From Tretioscincus oriximinensis (Eukaryota; Chordata; Lepidosauria; Squamata; Gymnophthalmidae), in the NCBI GenBank assembly GCA_022410635.1, contig JAJVDF010000160.1:1127208-1191207 (forward strand): 64,000 nt of DNA, written 5' to 3'. The notes beneath the pieces were generated by a model. It saw nothing but the letters and a program-made list of their open reading frames with translations. It was not told the DNA's origin and ran no database searches. Each line of letters opens with the position of its first letter. The stretch's first letter is position 1. The translations under genes were made by a program, and so were the position numbers. Shown here piece by piece: positions 1 through 44,848 of this stretch.

Positions 1-1887
1 CTTTGCTAGATACTCTTAAAAAAAAGCAACCCAGGGATTTTCCTCCATAAAAGTGGACTGAAAGCAGAGAAAATACTTTTCTGCTGTTAGTCAACTTCTG
101 GGAACAAGTCCCCATTCCTTTTAATTGTGGGACCAACATCTGGATTTTTTTAGAGTGGAAAGGAGAGGTTTCCAAAAAGGAGGGTATGATGGCAAACTCA
201 GCCCCTTGCTGAACAAAGACATTTCCAAAAGGAGTTCTTGGCAAATGCAATGTCGTCTTTTTAAAAATTCCTCATAGTTCACTGTCTGTATGAACCATCA
301 GCTTTTGAAAAACTTTATTGCAATTGCACCCACCTTTTAAAACATCAGACTGCAAACTGTCAGATGTGTTAAAACGGGTGGGAGTGGGGATGATCACCAT
401 AATGGGAATAGGAAGGAGGACTGGAGAATCCCATTCACAGCTAGTTAGGATGGGAGAAGGGGGAGATGTCTCAGCCACACTTTCTCTGGCCGCAAGAGGA
501 TATTTCCACCCTAGAAAAGTCTAAATTGCTGCCCTATAGTTAACAATGGGGCCAGAAAATGTTATTTTGGAAGAGGAAAATAAACTGAATTCAATCTGAA
601 TCCCATTTCTTTTCCTCCCAAACTAGGCTATAACCTGTAGGAAGTGGGGCTTGAGATAACACATCAGCTAACTGACAAGGTTTTTTCCTTCAGCATTTAA
701 TTCAGAAAACCCACCTTTGTATATGTAAAGTGGAAAGAAAATTGGCGCTCATTTTGCTGCTCTGTTTTTTTGTTCTGAAAGGACAGTAGATTGAAGCTGA
801 ATTAAATTTTAGGTGTGACCAGAGTCTTCATACTGGACGTCCATTGAGAAAAAGCGATCTAACAAAAAATAACCAGGCCTCACTGTCAGTGCAGAAAAGT
901 GCCAGTGAGTTTGGCCCGTATCTTTTGCCCTTCATGTTTTAGCAAAGAATAAGTCCCTTACCTCCTCCAGCCATCTTTTTATGCAGCAGCAGCAGCAGCA
1001 GCAAAAGAAGAAAAAGGGTTGTGTGGAAGGGGAGAGGTTTGCTTGCAATAATAGGTCTTAATGTATAAAATCTTTCAACACAGTAATAGGACATCTTGGC
1101 TTACTCATGCTATGAATCAGTTTACATTTGTTTGGGGGCTGGCAGAGAGAAAGGCACACACACGCCCTGCCTTGCCTCATTGCCTGACCTAGGAATTGCT
1201 CTCTCCTCCTTGCAAAATGCGTTTGGCTTTCTGAACTTGTTTCAGTTTTTACTTGCTCATGGGTAATGCAAAAGAACTATTGTGTAGTGGAAAGCAAAGG
1301 TTATGCTTTTATGAGGATGTAGGAGAACAAAACGTTTTGAAAATGAATAAAACTAATGCACCTTTTTGTCAAAAAAAGGCATGACATTGAGGAAAACTGA
1401 CCCAGCCCTTTTCCACAATGCAATCTGCATTCATTTCCACAGCAGGCAGGGCATACCTTTCTGATAATAGATTATCCATTAGCTGGCCACTCTGCATGCT
1501 TCTCCTTCTCTGTGATTGGTAAAATGGGTGGGAGTTTCCATCCCCAAGCGTTGTCAGTTGTGCCACCTGTTCATGATCGTGCCTTAGTGGATACATATTT
1601 GCTTGTTTTCAAAAATATGGCAATCTGGATTTCTTGTGCTTTGTGTGGCAGGAAGAAGTGGGAGAGAACATCTGCAAACTTGGAGGAATACTATACAGGA
1701 AAGCTGAAAAAATGAACAATGGTAACATCACAGCAATTCGGAAACTCGGAATTGCAGGAGTCCTGTAATAGAAGCTTGAATATGGATATTTACTTCTTGT
1801 ATTGCTCCTAAACTATTCTGTTACTCCCACTGAAAAATCCCAGCTGGCTGGTTTAAACTCTTTGCTTTCTCATCTTACTGGGACTGT
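1..1887. other. Intergenic stretch without identified gene
   Basis: Only short open frames in both strands with no recognisable protein. The one simple feature is a (GCA)7 tract at 983-1003. Confidence 0.6.
983..1003. repeat. (GCA)7 trinucleotide repeat
   Basis: Seven uninterrupted GCA units followed by an A-rich run. Confidence 0.95.
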
Positions 1888-2252
1888 GGCTACATCCAGA
1901 CACAGGATTTAAGTCTACATGGGAACATTGTCCTGGTGGCGCCTGCAGACGCAATGGTGGTTTATCAGCAACGCAGTTGCTACAAACCTGCCTTGCTGCG
2001 TGTTGAATGAGAGCTGATATTTCCAGCTCTCATGGCAAAGGCTGGCTGAATCCCACATTTTCTCTGCGTCTGCCCTGCAGAGATGAGGCTGTTCAAGCAG
2101 AGGGGGAAGTAACGGCAGCTATTCACCAATCGGCACCCAGCAGGAGACACCTGACTGGAGAGACGACTTGTCTTGGACATTAAAGGGACGGAACATCTTT
2201 CCTTTTGCCCAGCCAGGAAACCAACCTTTTAGCCCCTTGTGTGGATGCAGCC
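1888..2252. mobile_element. Possible hAT-like non-autonomous DNA element
   Basis: Starts GGCTACATCCAGACACAGG and ends with the near-reverse complement CCTTGTGTGGATGCAGCC, giving imperfect terminal inverted repeats of about 18 bp around a non-coding body. No clear 8-bp duplication flanks it, so the class is uncertain. Confidence 0.4.
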
Positions 2253-2636
2253 ATCCATGATTTGCAACTAACTTCAGTAAGGAATGTTGGGTGGAAATGT
2301 ATATGCTTAACCTGCGCTGTCTTCAGAAACAAGATATATACTGTTATGCCAACAACACTATTTTCGAAGTGACATTCTCCTGCACTCCCAATACATTGCC
2401 ACTTTAAGCAGCTTATAATTGTATTATTGCTATTATGAGAAACCCAGCAATGATGTCCACATTCCCATAATAGTATTGTTTACCTTCACATCTGTCAACA
2501 GCTCTTGGAATCAGCTCACTTTGGACTTTTTGCATCGAAGTATGCAAAGGTCAGAGCAGAACAAAAAGAATGGGCAGGCTCTGGGATGACTTGTGATATC
2601 CCCAAGCAAGCTGATTCCAAAAACTGTTTGGCAGAC

Positions 2637-4560
2637 ATTTATTTATTTATACTTATACCCCACCCTATACCCAAAGGTCTCAGGGTGGTCAAAACAATAA
2701 AACATCACTACAAAATTAAAACAGTATAAAACAATATTTAAAAGTAGGGACTTAGATGACATTTCTTCAGCCAAAGGCCAGGTAAAATAGGTGCGCCTTC
2801 AAGGACCTTCTAAAATAATACGATGATGACAGATACAACTCAAGGGGAGACAATTCCAAAGATGAGGTGCAACCACCGAGAAGGCCCTACCCCGAGTTCC
2901 CACTCCACTGGCTGTTGAAAAGGGTGGTACAACCAGGAGGGCCTCCCCTGCAGATCTTAAGGCATGGGCAGGTTGGTAGGGAGAAGGTAGATATTTGGAG
3001 CCCAAGTTATTTAGGGCCTTGTAAGTTAAAGACAACACCTTGAATTGGGCTCAGTAGCAGATGGGCAGTCAGTGCAACTCTTTCAAGACCGGCATGATGT
3101 GTGTCTGGCCAGCCGTTCCCTTCAGCAGTCTAGCTGCTGCATTCTGCACCAGCTGCAGCTTCTGAACCGTTTTCAAGGGCAGCCCCATATAGAGCGCATT
3201 ACAGTAGTCCAATTTGGAAGTTACCAGAGCATGGATTACTGTGGCTAGATCATCCCTGTTCAGAAGTGGTCCAACTGGCGAACCAGACATAACTGGAAGT
3301 AGGCACACCTGGCTACTGCCTCCACCTAATTTTCAAGGGTCAGTGCAGTGTCCAGTAGCACCCCAAGATTTTGCATCTGTCCCCTACAGGGTAATTCTAC
3401 CTCACCAAGGACAGGGTGCCTTACACTTCACAAACCCGGGATGCTCCGACACACAGCACCTCCATCTTGTCAGGATTCAGCTTCAATTTATTAGCCCTCT
3501 TCTAGCCCATCACTGCCTCCAGGCACCTGTCAAGCACTTCAACCCCCTCACCTGATTCAGATGAAACAGAGAGAGAGCTGAGTGTCATCTGCGTATTGAT
3601 GACACTTTACTCCAAATCTCCTGATGACCTCTCTCAGCGGCTTCATATAGATGTTGAACAGCATGGGGGAGAGGATCGACCCCTGAGGAACCCCACAAGT
3701 GAGCTCCCAGGGTGTCAAGCAAGACTGCCCCACCATCACTCTCTGGAAGTGGCCTTGGAGATAGGAGCGGAACCACTGCAATGCAATGCCACCAACTCCT
3801 AAATTCCTTAGTGTCTCCAGGAGGATACCATGGTCAATGGTATCAAAAGCCACTGAGAGGTCCAGGAGAACCAACAGGGTCGCATTGCCCCGATCCCTCT
3901 CCCGAAGTAAGTCATCAACCAGGGCGACCAAGGCAGTTTCCGTGCCATGACTAGGCCTGAAGCCAGATTGAAATGGGTCTAGATAATCAGCTTCTTCCAA
4001 GCTTGCCTGCAGCTGAACAGCCACAGCCCTCTCCAATATCTTGCCCAGGAATGGTATGTTGGCCACCAGGTGATAATTGTTTAACTCTTCAGGGTCCAGA
4101 GAAGGCTTCTTGAGGAGAGGGTGCACCACCACCTCTTTAAGAACCGGTGGGACTACCGCATCCTTCAAAGAAGCATTCACCACTCCCTGGAACCACCTGG
4201 TCATACCCTGCCAACTGGTTTTTATCAATCAGGAGGGGTAAGGATCCAGAGAGCATGACGTTGGCNGAACCCCAACAAGCAGCTTGTCCACATCATCAGG
4301 TCACAATAATTGAAACTGATCCAAGATAACTGGACTAGACGGTTCTCTGGACACCTCCTCTGGGCTATACACAAGTGTGGCATCTAATCTCTCACGAATC
4401 TAAGCAACTTTGTTTTCAAAGTACCTTGCAAATTTGTCACAGCAGTTATTGGATGGCCTTTGCCCTTGCTGTTCTGGACTAGATCTTATCAGGTCATTCA
4501 CCATCCGAAAGATCTCTGCTGGATGGCTACTTGAGGACACAACGGTAACAGAGAAATAAT
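2637..4560 (-). mobile_element. L2-clade LINE, 5'-truncated, frame-broken
   Basis: Read on the minus strand, a 223-codon frame (4228-3557) carries reverse transcriptase motifs of the L2 type: FQSGFRPSHGTETAL, LDLSVAFDTIDHGIL, CGVPQGSILSPMLF and YADDTQLSL, the last with the catalytic Asp pair. Downstream frames at 3308-3069 (TSKLDYCNALYMGLP) and 3038-2799 (PHLWNCLPL) are the C-terminal part, now split by frameshifts. Upstream, 4560-4230 still reads CDKFARYFENKVA in a broken frame. The 3' end is the (ATTT)n tail near 2637, next to CCTATACCCAAAGGTCTCAG. The element is dead, since no continuous ORF remains. Confidence 0.88.
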
Positions 4561-6604
4561 TTAAGTAGGGGACCACTTTTCATATAGGAGGAGGGGGCAG
4601 AATGATAGATTCTTGTTTAGACTCCACTTTGCCTTTTGCCACCTGGAGGCCACTATAGAGCACTAAGAGAGAAAATGTCTGCAAATACTTGTTCTCTCTT
4701 GCTTCAGACTATAAAACTGGAATTGTGTTATGGGAACATAGGCTTTGGATGAACATTGACAGATATATCTCAACATTAACAGCCAAAGTACCTGAAGCCA
4801 GGCAAGTGTCTCTTGAATTAGATCTGGTTACAGGGAGGTGGACTTGGGGACCTTCAAAGCTTCTTTTCACTTCATGATTCTTGATACAGATTTTTCAGTT
4901 GGTCAACTTAGTAACCATTTTTCTCCATAAGTGTAATTTATAATGGTTGGAAACTTATATTTTTATAAGCACCAACAAGTACAATTAGTTGATGCTTGAG
5001 AGTTGCTATTTAATTATTGGCTCAAAATGCAGTAGGCCCTGTACTTTTCCAGAAAGGAGTCTAAAGTAGTTATGACATTAAAACCAAGTTGGGAATATGC
5101 AGCTTGAATGGGTGTGAAAATGGATTATTTTCCCCAAGTACTGCACCTAGTGAAAATTTATCTCTTTCCATATCCATTAGAGCTGCAAATCCCTATCTTG
5201 GTTTTTTATAGTTGCCCTTTTCTAAAGGTTTGCTGTCCACATGCCATCTGAGCTACCACAGCAGACCATGTCAGCCCCCCTAGGTCCCTCTGTGGAACAG
5301 AATGCATTTTGTGGAATAGACTAGTGCATTTTGAGTCATTGGCTGTGTTTTTTAGACAATTAAGCAAGTTTCATACATAGGAAAATGCTCACATCAGGGG
5401 TTTTGTTTCTCAACAATTAGGTTTATAAATTGATTTCCTAAGAAAAACATTTACTTAGCATGTGTCCTCTCAAGGTACAGGAATAAGAGCCAAAGTATTG
5501 TTCTTTAAATCATTTTTTAAAACATTCACATGCGTTTCAGGAGTTAGCCAACAAGAACGTATATTATTGGCAACAGAATCCTGACTTAGTAGAGATGCTA
5601 TTCAAATTAAAAACAAATAATTATTTTGAAGAGTGAGAAAGCCAGCTCAGTGTTTGTATCTGGGCATTGTGAACTGTGTGAAAACAAATTGTAGTAAAAC
5701 TTGAATGGCATTCATAATCATCATATAATTAATCAGGCGGTCTTAGATCTAGCTGAGGTGGAAACAATATTTTTATTTTGTTTCATTTTTATTTAAAACA
5801 TTGTTGTTTTTTTATATGAAATTTTTTTTAAAAGCAGAATTTGTTTTTTATACCCCTCCCTTCTCACCTGAAGGGACTCAGAGCAGCTTACAATGTTAAC
5901 TTTTGCCTGAGGCTCTCTTCATTGCTGACACCGAGCTTCGAGAAGAGTTATCTCACTTGAAACATGGCCTCTTAACCTCTGAGCCGTTTGTGCTTCATTA
6001 AGTTCAGAACAAAAGATATCCATTCAGAATGGAAGTCATAGGCTACATCCCCACCTGTCCGTTTCCTCCACGTTGCAAACACTTAAAAAAGCAAATGCAT
6101 TGGCCGTCTGTCCCCATTTCACTTGCCATTCAGTTGCTGCCTCATTCAAGTGAGGAGCCCCAGAAGGCACTGCTGTAGTTTTCTCAACTACAATTCCCCG
6201 CGACCCTGCCTACTGCCATGCGCTCCAAGCGCCAATTAAATCTTTACAATTTGCCACAAGAAGCTCCAGAAAGACTTTAAAATGGAGGCCCTGTCCACAC
6301 AGAGCCTTATTCTGGCAAGGTCTCTGTGGCTTGTTGAAATTGCATGATTTGAGAAAGCTGTTTGCTGCGTTCTAAAGACATTTAGAGTGCATGGAAGGCT
6401 GGACATCTTGGATCCATGGGTCAGATGGAAGGTAAACTCGCCTTCAAAGTGCAGGAAATAGAACGTGGTAATTGGGGATTGCCCTGGGGTTTTTGACACA
6501 ATACATACATATGTTGTCTTTTTTTAACACGTTGACTTTTTGGAAACTAATTTTGCTTCCTGATATTCACGTATTTTTTTTTATTAATATACCTTGATAT
6601 ACAT
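4561..6604. other. Intergenic stretch, mostly unassigned
   Basis: No gene recognised. Holds an old L2/SINE-type tail at 5838-5990, and isolated terminal sequences GGCTACATCC (6045) and GGCCCTGTCCACAC (6289) that resemble the DNA-element ends seen elsewhere in the window. Confidence 0.5.
5838..5990 (-). repeat. Degenerate L2-type 3' tail or SINE fragment
   Basis: TTTATACCCCTC..CTCACCTGAAGGGACTCAGAGCAGCTTACAA, reading plus, is the reverse of the common L2/SINE tail seen at 38,080. The rest is diverged. Confidence 0.4.
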
Positions 6605-6863
6605 AATGCTATATTTATTTATTTGTACTTGTATTGCGCCCTATACCCGAAGATCTCAGGGCAGCCAACCAAAGGGTGGCACACATAGCTTTTGTTGCTT
6701 TCTCCACAACAGACACCCTGTGGAGTAGGTGGGGCTGAGAGAATTCAAAGAGCTGTGACTGGCCCAAGGTCACCCAGCTGGCTTTCATGGAGGAGTGGGG
6801 AATCGAACCGGGAGACTACCAGGTAGGAGTCCAACACTCTTAACCTCTACACCAAACTGCCTC
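6605..6863 (-). mobile_element. tRNA-derived SINE with L2-like tail
   Basis: On the minus strand the 5' end is GAGGCAGTTTGGTGTAGAGG, with an A-box-like segment at 6854-6835 and a B box GGTTCGATTCC at 6809-6799, the internal RNA polymerase III promoter. The body contains the conserved GGTGACCTTGGGCCAGTCAC segment. The 3' end is the CCCTGAGATCTTCGGGTATAGGGC tail shared with the window's L2 LINE. Such SINEs are moved by the LINE whose tail they share. Confidence 0.85.
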
Positions 6864-6939
6864 TATAATATGTTCCTTGTGCATATTCTTTTGATATTTA
6901 CACATATAAAATTATGCAAGGGAGGAAGGGTATGGATCT

Positions 6940-6964
6940 TTTATTATTATTATTATTATTATTA
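6940..6964. repeat. (ATT)n microsatellite
   Basis: Eight or so uninterrupted ATT units. Confidence 0.9.
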
Positions 6965-7595
6965 AGGCATGATTCAATTCTTCTATTCCAGTTACCATGA
7001 TACAAAAGGAAAGATTACCACTGCTAGCTACTATCGCATCAACTATCACCAGAGGGCCAGCATGTTGCAGAAACTGGTCAGGAGGGAAGCAGAACCATTC
7101 CATTGACCTACAAAGAGACTTAATTCAGCAAGTCTCTTACTCAGCTGTCATCAGATGGCAGCAGTTTTAATTGACAGCAGGAGAAGGCTAGAGGAAGATT
7201 AGAATGGATGTCCAGGTATTGCCTCTAGGTTTAAGGCACAGACAGGTGCTTCTTAAGCCATTTGTAGGGAGTCAAGAGAAAATGAACTTTTCTTCTTTTC
7301 TTAAGATGTCCAGACAGGATGATGAACTAGATGGCTATGGTCTGATTCAGAAGGGTTCTCTGATGTTCTCATGCTCTACGGGAAATATGATAATTCCATT
7401 AACCATGGCTGGCAGTGGAAACATTAGGAGAATGACAACTGGAACTTTGGAACAACAGTAGCTCAGCATACAAGTTTATCTTCCTTAAAGAATGAATTTC
7501 AATATAGATACAACAGGACAAAGAATTCTTAAACAACCTGTCAAATGCTAGGAGGTTGGGATCTTCTGGTCCAAGGGTAACCAACTCCTAGTCCT

Positions 7596-7690
7596 ACAGA
7601 TGTTCCTGAATTACAAGCGTTCCCAGTATTCCATTTCACTTACTGGACCAAATGGAATACTGGGAGTTGGAGTTCAGGGACATTTTTGGA
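7596..7690. repeat. Short foldback element
   Basis: TCCCAGTATTCCATT is followed about 15 bases later by its exact reverse complement. The pairing continues imperfectly outward through TGTTCCTGAATTACAA and TTGGAGTTCAGGGACA. It is probably a small DNA-transposon derivative. Confidence 0.55.
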
Positions 7691-7720
7691 AGGCCACTTA
7701 TATTCAAGTCTGATCACAAT

Positions 7721-7868
7721 TTTATTTATTTATTTATACTTATATCCCGCCCTATACCCAAAGGTCTCAAGGCGGCAACAGTAAAACATCAATATAAAAT
7801 TAAAACAGTATAAAACAATATCTAACAGTAGGGACAAAGGTGACATTTCTACAGCCAAAGGCAGATCA
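7721..7868 (-). mobile_element. L2 LINE 3'-end fragment
   Basis: Nearly identical to the 3' end of the L2 at 2637-2790: (ATTT)n, CCCGCCCTATACCC, AAAGGTCTCA, then AACAGTATAAAACAATAT and a shared CAGTAGGGAC segment. A 5'-truncated insertion of the same subfamily. Confidence 0.8.
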
Positions 7869-9117
7869 AGACTGCAGCTTGAAGGCAAAACATAGCAGGA
7901 AGCTGAAAAACCTAATTTTTACTAGCAGAAACAGCAGCCTTGATTGCATAGACGAAAACAAAGCTTTCAGGTGCTTTTCATAATCCTAATCTGAAAGTTC
8001 CTACTGTTAAAATGATCGTATTTCAATAGTAAAAACACATTCTTGCAACAGCTTCCATCAGTGGTGTCTCTTGTCCCTAAATGCCAACACATAGGCCTAG
8101 ATCACACATTTTACTTGAAGAAAATAGGAGCAGTCAGAAGAGACAGTCTTCTAACCCATCAGCTCTGCAAGAGAGAATGGATTTGTTATTAGTTGTAAGA
8201 TCTGAAATGTTTTTTTGTAGGAAAATTACTCTGGAATCTGAAGGTGAAGTGCATTATACAAATATATATGAACAACATAGCATGTTTATGAGAAGAGCCT
8301 CTCAATTTGGGAAATTTCTTCTTTATGCTCCAGAACTAGTCTTTTGAAGAAGAGCAGCCATTTTTTTCTTCCCAGCCACCCATCATTTCAGAAACAAGTC
8401 ACACTAGAAACAGACAAAATTAAATGTTATTACATCACAAGCATGAGCACAGTAATAATTACATTTAAACAAAGAAGCTTAAACAATTGCTAAAGAACAT
8501 CCTGTAAAACAGCATTTCTTGGTGCAAATGAAACCCAGCATTGGCCATTTCCAAACTACTCTTCCTTGGAACATTTTAGATATTTTGCCACTCCAGCTTG
8601 CCTGCTCAAGGCAAAGCTCAACAAGCTTTGAGTATACGGACACTGCCTCCCATAGAGCGATACCAGCAGCAATGGCAGAAGTATTTCATTACTGTTTCAC
8701 TCTACATGACTTATTTGCCCTCCCAGCAACTGGCCTGCCCCATCACCTGAATGTCATGCAAGGGAATTGTTGTAGGGCTGAATAGAACAGACTTTGAACT
8801 CAAAGACAGATAGTATTGCTTTCATCATGTTGGGATTTTGAAAATGATAGCAGTTTGTACTATATTAGATGTGATATGCTAACATGATTTCCTTGTTGTG
8901 GACCAAGCGCAGAAGCATTTAAAGGCTGAACCAGAATTCATCAGCTTTCGACAACTGAGGTTTTTTTCAGATTACAGCCAATTCAGAATAAAGATGTCAT
9001 GGGGTCATTGTAGACAGAAATAGTGCTAGTCTCATCCAGACAAAACATATTAGGGAGCTGCTTGCTATGGAGTAACAAGCACACACAAAAAGACAAATGT
9101 CTGACATATATAATATG
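7869..9117. other. Intergenic stretch without identified feature
   Basis: Short open frames only (8081-8347 and 8519-8785 on plus), with no recognisable domain. Nothing else seen. Confidence 0.5.
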
Positions 9118-9128
9118 TAACAATTTAA

Positions 9129-9342
9129 AGTCCATCAAAGGGGCTAGTAGCACTTAAGAGACTTAACAGGAGAAAAATAGGTGGTATAAGCTTTCATAGA
9201 CACGTCTGCTTCTTGAGATGCAGATGCTTCTTCAGACGTATCTACGAAAGCTTATGCCACCTACTCTTCTGTTAAGTCTCTAAGTGCTACTAGCTCCTTT
9301 GCTGGACTTTCTACTGGACTAATACGGCTATTTCTCTGAAAT
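9129..9342 (+). mobile_element. Palindromic retroelement, copy 1
   Basis: A 214-bp unit whose two long arms are reverse complements (GGGGCTAGTAGCACTTAAGA pairs with TCTCTAAGTGCTACTAGCTC and onward), followed by a single-stranded 3' extension ending CGGCTATTTCTCTGAAAT. It is flanked by a perfect 11-bp duplication, TAACAATTTAA, at 9118-9128 and 9343-9353. This copy is the most diverged of four, so probably the oldest. The duplication indicates retrotransposition; a Penelope-like origin is my inference. Confidence 0.8.
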
Positions 9343-9353
9343 TAACAATTTAA

Positions 9354-9999
9354 CATTCATTAAAGTCAATTCGAGTTCCTTTACTTGAGGATATTTTGGC
9401 AGTTCCATAGCTGGTTCCCCAGCCAACTTCCTGGGCAGGACTGGGTGCACATTGGCTAAAGATGCTTCCTCCCCCTCAGGGCTACAGCGCTGTAGTCCAT
9501 AGGGCAGGGCCTTGCACAGGTTGGGCATAAGAGGGTGCCTACCACATTGCAGACTACACTTCCCAGCAGGCCCTGGCAAGAGCACAACAGCTCTGTTTCA
9601 TTTTTTTCACACATTTGGGTTGCTGCTGCTCCAGCTTCATGAAGCTGCTGGGTGTCAGTTTTATAATAAGCATCATCATGGAAAAAAAAGGGCACAAAAA
9701 GCAGGCAGAAACACAACTTAGCACAGGAAACAGGAATTCTACCAGAGAGTAGAGAAATAGGACGCTGGCACTTCGTTATTGTTTCAGTCTGGCACCCCCT
9801 CTATAGTATAATGGTTAGATTTTTATTTTCAATTAAAAATACTGCAGAAGTTTACACTTCAGAGCTTNCAGACTTAACATGGCATTATGAGCCCCCAACA
9901 ATCTTATCACTAACAAGTTATCATAAATCGGAGTCAGACCGGGCTCGATAACTTAGTGCGAAGAAAATGAACTGATCGCTTATTCTTTGCATACGAATC
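9354..9999. other. Upstream flank of GRK6 island
   Basis: No gene or repeat identified. Minus-strand open frames at 9328-9716 show no known domain. Confidence 0.5.
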
Positions 10000-10537
10000 A
10001 CGTGCGCAAATCTAGTTCTCGGGATTGCCTATCACGGTGCCCAGCCCACTGTCTTATTAAACGACACCTTACCGTCCAGTCGCGCACACGTACAGGCAGG
10101 GTTCTCACCGCACGCCTATACTCAAACCTGTTTTATCACCCAATCCCCACCCTAATCCCCCTGCTTTTCCTGGGGCGCCGCCCCCTGAGCCAGTTTTAGC
10201 CAAAGTCTCGTAAGCAGCACCCGCCGCTCGTGCGAGCCTCCCTCCCCGTCCTCCAATGAACAAGCGACGTAGAACTAAGGAGGCTGTGGCCTGCGCGGAC
10301 CAATCAGGGACCGAGGAGGGCGGCGCTTGAGCGGGGACTGGCTGAAGGATGCAGGCAGTGGGCGGGGTGTCCTCGCGGTGGTAGGCGGTGGGCGCTGCTG
10401 CTGGGAGGTTGCTGAGGTGCTGCTGCCGGACTCACTGGCGAGTGGAAACGGCCGGTCAGCGGTTGGGGGTGAATTTGGGTGGGAGGAGGTGACGGTGGCG
10501 GCCGGCAGCTGCAGAAGCGCGTCGGGCGGGGGACCCA

Positions 10538-43266
<32,729 letters not shown>

Positions 43267-44455
43267 GTGCAGCCAGTCGATTCTCTGTCCCAGAGCCTGG
43301 CCAAGCAGTGAGCTCTAGCACGACAAGCAACGGTACTGGCCTAGCAGCGGCATGTTTTACACTCTAGCTAGCACACACTAGTTGGACATGTGTGGGCTCA
43401 TTTCAGGGTGGCAAACATATTCCCATCCTACAGGAGAAGTACTGCAGGAGAAGGGTCCATGCAGGCATCTGTGCTAAAGTCTTCAGGGTGATGCTGAGGG
43501 ATCTTCCTGCCACATTTTTTTTGCACCTGAGAGGTCATAGTAGGAGCGGTTGAGACATTCCAGGGCAGGCCCTGGCTCTGGCCTTCGGCCTTTCATCTGC
43601 TCACATACTGGAGTTTGTTTTATATATTTATATTGTTACATCTATGAATGTATGTATAGAACATATATAATTTTTTAATTGTTGGTGAAAAGGTCCTTAT
43701 TCATTTCTCTCTCCTTCCCTTCTCTCTGGTGAACATCAAGCACCAGTAACTTCTAGGATCCAAGTAGCTTTGCTCTCTATGCAGTGGGTCCTGACATTTC
43801 TAACATTTCAAATGTTTTTCGCAGGGTTTTGTGGAATATTTGCCCAGACTGCTGGGTAGAGAAATAGATCATAGGAGAAGTTAAAGATCTGCAATGTAAG
43901 AGGTAACCTCTGCTCAGGTACTGAGTTCAAAGGGAACAATGAAATACCCTTTGTATATTTTTGTTCTCCCATCCCTCTCTTTCAGTTGCATGCTGCATTA
44001 CCAAAAGTAACTGTGCTCACTTTATAGTTATTCTGAAACCTTTAAACATCTTTAGGGAATTTTTTTTCAGGGGTGGAAAGTTGGAAGCTTCACTTCATGA
44101 CAAAAGGCTTAATGAAAATACATACCAGTAGTGCTAGTGTAACAGAGACATGGCCAGGGGGATACTGACCTTTCCTGGGAAACAATTAAAGGAATTGAAT
44201 GTTTATTTTTACCTCTTTTTTATTCTGTTGTTTTTTCCTCCATACCCAAGAAAATAAATTATTTCATTAATTCTAATAATTGTTTCCAAAAATGAATGTG
44301 AACGGACCATCTGCCAGCTGTCAATGTATCACGTACTGATTTTGAGATAAATTCTTATGAAAAAAAGGGGAAAAAATCCAAGAGAACTGAGAATTGTGTG
44401 TCCATGGATGCCAGCATTTTCACTTTTGTAATAAAGCCTATGCTAACTCTCTGAA
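43267..44455 (+). other. GRK6: GRK6 3' untranslated region (approximate end)
   Basis: No coding sequence follows the stop. Canonical AATAAA signals lie at 44253-44258 and 44430-44435. The second, TTTGTAATAAAGCC, is the likelier end, giving a 3' UTR of about 1.2 kb. No transcript data support the exact end. Confidence 0.55.
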
Positions 44456-44761
44456 TCTCAAGGAGTGGCAACACAGAAATTAGGGGATTAACTCACACCT
44501 TCACACCTCACAGACTTACTATTCACTCTGCAGTGAAAAAAACATTTTATTTCTCAAGTAACTTGCTGTTCTACCTTCTTTGGTATGATACTTATTGAAA
44601 ATGAACATTTCAGCAATCTGATTACAGATGTTCTATATCTAAATGGCATATCTCTGCAACTAGGTGAAGTGAGACAACAGCCTAAGAACAGAAGAGGAGC
44701 CCCACCAAACTGGGCCACAATCCTTCTAGACTCACATCCTGTCTCACATTCTGTCCCTTCT

Positions 44762-44848
44762 AGGGCCCTGTCCCCACTGAGCCTTCTTCTTGTCTATATC
44801 TCAGAATAGGAGTGCCATCTGCATGCTCAGTGGGGACAGGGCCTAGGT
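44762..44848. repeat. Foldback element with GGCCCTGTCCCCAC ends
   Basis: CTAGGGCCCTGTCCCCACTG and its reverse complement CAGTGGGGACAGGGCCTAG lie 45 bases apart. Related ends occur at 6289 and 50,200-50,350. Confidence 0.6.

Noticed and set aside
2799..4228. Host gene with reverse-transcriptase-like sequence
   Set aside because: It is an L2 LINE with frameshifts and a retroelement tail.
6799..6854. Possible tRNA gene
   Set aside because: The A- and B-box-like segments belong to a SINE with a non-tRNA body and L2 tail. No cloverleaf.
1..10000. F12 or SLC34A1 coding exons expected upstream by mammalian synteny
   Set aside because: No exon of either protein could be read on either strand in this part.
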